Source of the DNA: Actinomycetota bacterium
Lineage (GTDB): Bacteria; Actinomycetota; Actinomycetes; Mycobacteriales; Jatrophihabitantaceae
Direction: 5' to 3'
NCBI GenBank assembly: GCA_019241805.1
Contig: JAFAWL010000407.1
Span: forward strand, 1 to 6,171
Length of the DNA stretch: 6,171 bases
Positions 4,561-6,171 of the stretch are shown here, piece by piece (position 1 is the stretch's first letter; every line of letters starts with the position of its first letter). The notes under the pieces are model-generated. The model was not told the origin of the DNA. It ran no database searches and saw only the letters and a program-made list of their open reading frames with translations. Made by a program: the position numbers and the translations under genes.

Positions 4561-5967
4561 ATGCCAGCTCGTCGAGTCGCCGGTGCGCCTCTGGACTTCG
4601 CCGCATTGCGCGCGTCGTCAGAGGTGCCCGGCGATTTCTCTCCCGCCGTGCTTCATGCCGCTGAGGAGGCCGCGCAAAGCCCTCGACTACCAGATGCTGA
4701 CGCAACCGACATTCCTTTCGTAACCGTCGATCCCGCTGGTAGCCGTGACCTCGACCAAGCCGTGCACATCGATAAGCGGCCGGACGGCGGCTACCTCGTC
4801 AACTACGCAATCGCAGATGTTGCCGCTTTCCTCGAGCCCGACTCGGCTATCGACCAGGAAGCGAACCGACGGGGTGAGACGCTCTATTTCCCCGACGCGC
4901 GTGTACCGCTGCATCCGGCGGTCCTCAGTGAAGGGGCGGCCAGTCTGTTGCCGGGTCAGACTCGGCCGGCCGTGCTTTGGCAGATCCAGCTTGACGCGAA
5001 CGCAGAGGTCGAGGCGGTCGTCGTCAGGCGGTCCCGTGTGCGTAGTCGCGAGCAGTCGGACTACGTGCGCCTGGACGCGGCGCTCCGAAGTGGCACCGCC
5101 CCAGAAGCAGTGCGACTGCTGCCCGAGGTAGGTGCGCTGCGGCAGCAGGTGGCCCGACAACGCCATGCGATCAACCTCGACCTGCCCCAGCAAGAAGTCG
5201 TCCGGGACGACAGCGGTGGATGGACGATCCAGTTCCGGTCGCCGCTTCCGGTTGAGGCGTACAACGCCGAGATCTCGCTGCTGACCGGCATGTGCGCCGC
5301 CCGCCTGATGCTCGACCACGGCATCGGACTGCTGCGTACGGTGCCGCCGGCTGACGAGCGTGTGCTCCGGTCCTTGCATAAGGCCGCGCCGCTGCTGAAC
5401 GTTGGTTGGTCACCGGGAGAGCCGGTAGGCGACGTGCTGGCGCGGCTCGATCGCGCCGACCCGAAACATGCGGCGTTCATCGACCAGGCGGCGAGTCTGA
5501 TGCGAGGTGCGGCTTACGTCGCGTTCGATGGCTCCCCGCCGGGATTCAGCGAACACGCCGGTATCGGCGCGCCCTATGCCCACGTCACCGCTCCGCTGCG
5601 GCGACTGATCGATCGCTACGGCAATGAGATCTGCCTGGCGCTCTACGCCGGCGTTGCTGTCCCCGACTGGGTACGCTCACGGATGCCCGAGCTGCCGCGC
5701 ACGATGAGTAGCGCCGACCAGCGCGCGCATGTTGTCGATCGCGCAGTCGTGGATATGACCGAAGCCTGGTTGCTTCGCGATCGCATCGGCCAACAGTTCG
5801 CCGCGATCGTGTTGGACGCCGACGAGCGGGCTGCCACCGTAGCAATCGAAGACCCCGCGATCAGGGCGCGCTGCGAGGGTGAATCACTCGTCGCGGGCAC
5901 TGCCATCCACGTACGCCTAATCACGGCCGACGTCGATACCCGCACGGTCCGATTCGCCGCGGTCTGA
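4561..5967 (+). CDS. RNB-domain (RNase II/R family) ribonuclease
   Basis: A 468-residue protein of the RNase II/R superfamily, expected to be a cytoplasmic, metal-dependent 3'-5' exoribonuclease. The RNB active-site motif is VDPAGSRDLDQAVHI, with D57, D63 and D65. The fourth acidic position of E. coli RNase II (D210) is Q66, which I recall as usual in short actinobacterial members. The other RNB signatures are NYAIADVAAFL, NRRGETLYFPDARVPLHP, SLLPGQTRPA and, near the C-terminal end, YAHVTAPLRRLIDRYGNEI (about 339-357), with the catalytic-region arginines R347 and R348. It is shorter than RNase II or R because it lacks N-terminal cold-shock domains. The last 100 residues may form a reduced S1/OB-like barrel. 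ATG 4561 fits the family N-terminus (MPARRVAGAPLDFAALRA). The ribosome site is weak and partly inside a hairpin, so it may depend on translation of the upstream basic-protein gene, 35 bp away. Confidence 0.93.
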   Translation: MPARRVAGAPLDFAALRASSEVPGDFSPAVLHAAEEAAQSPRLPDADATDIPFVTVDPAGSRDLDQAVHIDKRPDGGYLVNYAIADVAAFLEPDSAIDQEANRRGETLYFPDARVPLHPAVLSEGAASLLPGQTRPAVLWQIQLDANAEVEAVVVRRSRVRSREQSDYVRLDAALRSGTAPEAVRLLPEVGALRQQVARQRHAINLDLPQQEVVRDDSGGWTIQFRSPLPVEAYNAEISLLTGMCAARLMLDHGIGLLRTVPPADERVLRSLHKAAPLLNVGWSPGEPVGDVLARLDRADPKHAAFIDQAASLMRGAAYVAFDGSPPGFSEHAGIGAPYAHVTAPLRRLIDRYGNEICLALYAGVAVPDWVRSRMPELPRTMSSADQRAHVVDRAVVDMTEAWLLRDRIGQQFAAIVLDADERAATVAIEDPAIRARCEGESLVAGTAIHVRLITADVDTRTVRFAAV

Positions 5968-6008
5968 CCTAGCGGTTGACGCGAACGGCGGGAGTGAAGC
6001 GACCACGA
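5968..6008. other. 41-bp convergent intergenic gap
   Basis: This separates the ribonuclease stop (plus) from the debranching enzyme stop (minus). No strong hairpin or T tract is visible, so how either transcript ends here is not shown. Confidence 0.6.
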
Positions 6009-6171
6009 TCAGCTGACGCGGATCACGCGCAGCAGCAGCGTCGTCAGTCCGGGCACCGTCAACCGTGATCCCGCCGCGATCGGTGCCGTCGAGTCCGGCG
6101 TACCCGCGGGTGATCCCGTGTCGATGACGAGTTGGTACGCCGTCGCCCACGGCAGCGTCGGCAACGTGAAT
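6009..6171 (-). CDS. glgX: C-terminal end of a GlgX/isoamylase-type glycogen debranching enzyme (partial)
   Basis: The last 53 residues of a minus-strand protein end at TGA 6011-6009; the rest lies beyond the right edge. The sequence reads FTLPTLPWATAYQLVIDT, then a variable Pro/Ala/Ser stretch, then AAGSRLTVPGLTTLLLRVIRVS. This matches the closing beta-sandwich of GH13 glycogen debranching enzymes (GlgX/TreX) and related trehalose/glycogen enzymes. In that pattern FTLP..., a W.VVDT-like strand and a final '...V(P)GRS..LLR' strand recur. Such enzymes cleave alpha-1,6 branches of glycogen. No catalytic residue is visible in this piece, so another GH13 member with the same end domain (branching enzyme or trehalose-forming hydrolase) is possible. 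The codon choice is strongly GC3-biased, as expected for a real gene. It converges on the ribonuclease gene. Confidence 0.65.
   Translation of the reverse strand, partial: FTLPTLPWATAYQLVIDTGSPAGTPDSTAPIAAGSRLTVPGLTTLLLRVIRVS

Noticed and set aside
4687..5379. Minus-strand open frame of 230 residues
   Set aside because: It is antisense to the RNB ribonuclease, whose motifs are unambiguous.

Overview
This is a GC-rich window with actinobacterial character. The Dps-type ferritin resembles mycobacterial Dps, and there is a decayed DUF222/HNH (13E12-repeat) gene and a Lys/Arg/Ala-rich protein like the tail of mycobacterial HupB. A member of the Mycobacteriales (Gordonia, Williamsia or Mycobacterium type) is plausible, but the genus is inference.

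Layout. Positions 1-487 (minus) hold most of a dps gene that runs off the left edge. Positions 488-619 form its leader, with a candidate stress-sigma promoter, a direct repeat and a hairpin. Positions 620-1303 (minus) encode an intact HAD phosphatase. Positions 1552-2834 (minus) hold a DUF222/HNH gene broken by at least four single-base frameshifts, with two short in-frame repeat expansions and no last part of the HNH motif. About 1.3 kb (2835-4159) follow with no convincing gene. This stretch holds a weak SOS-like dyad, several hairpins, a 15-bp tandem array, a 23-bp tandem array and a T7 tract. At 4160-4525 (plus) is a small, extremely basic histone-tail-like protein made largely of an 11-residue repeat, behind a strong Shine-Dalgarno. 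A 35-bp gap with a hairpin leads to a complete RNB-domain ribonuclease at 4561-5967 (plus). The right edge (6009-6171, minus) is the C-terminal end of a probable GlgX/isoamylase debranching enzyme, convergent with the ribonuclease.

How it fits together. Dps and the basic tail protein are both DNA-binding or compacting types, so the window holds two possible nucleoid proteins either side of a repeat-rich gene-poor block. The basic protein and the ribonuclease are probably co-transcribed. The block between the two gene groups looks like a region of decay and repeat expansion, not an intact mobile system. The least ordinary features are the free-standing histone-tail protein next to an RNase and the two unrelated tandem arrays upstream of it. 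No CRISPR, tRNA, rRNA or intact mobile element was seen.
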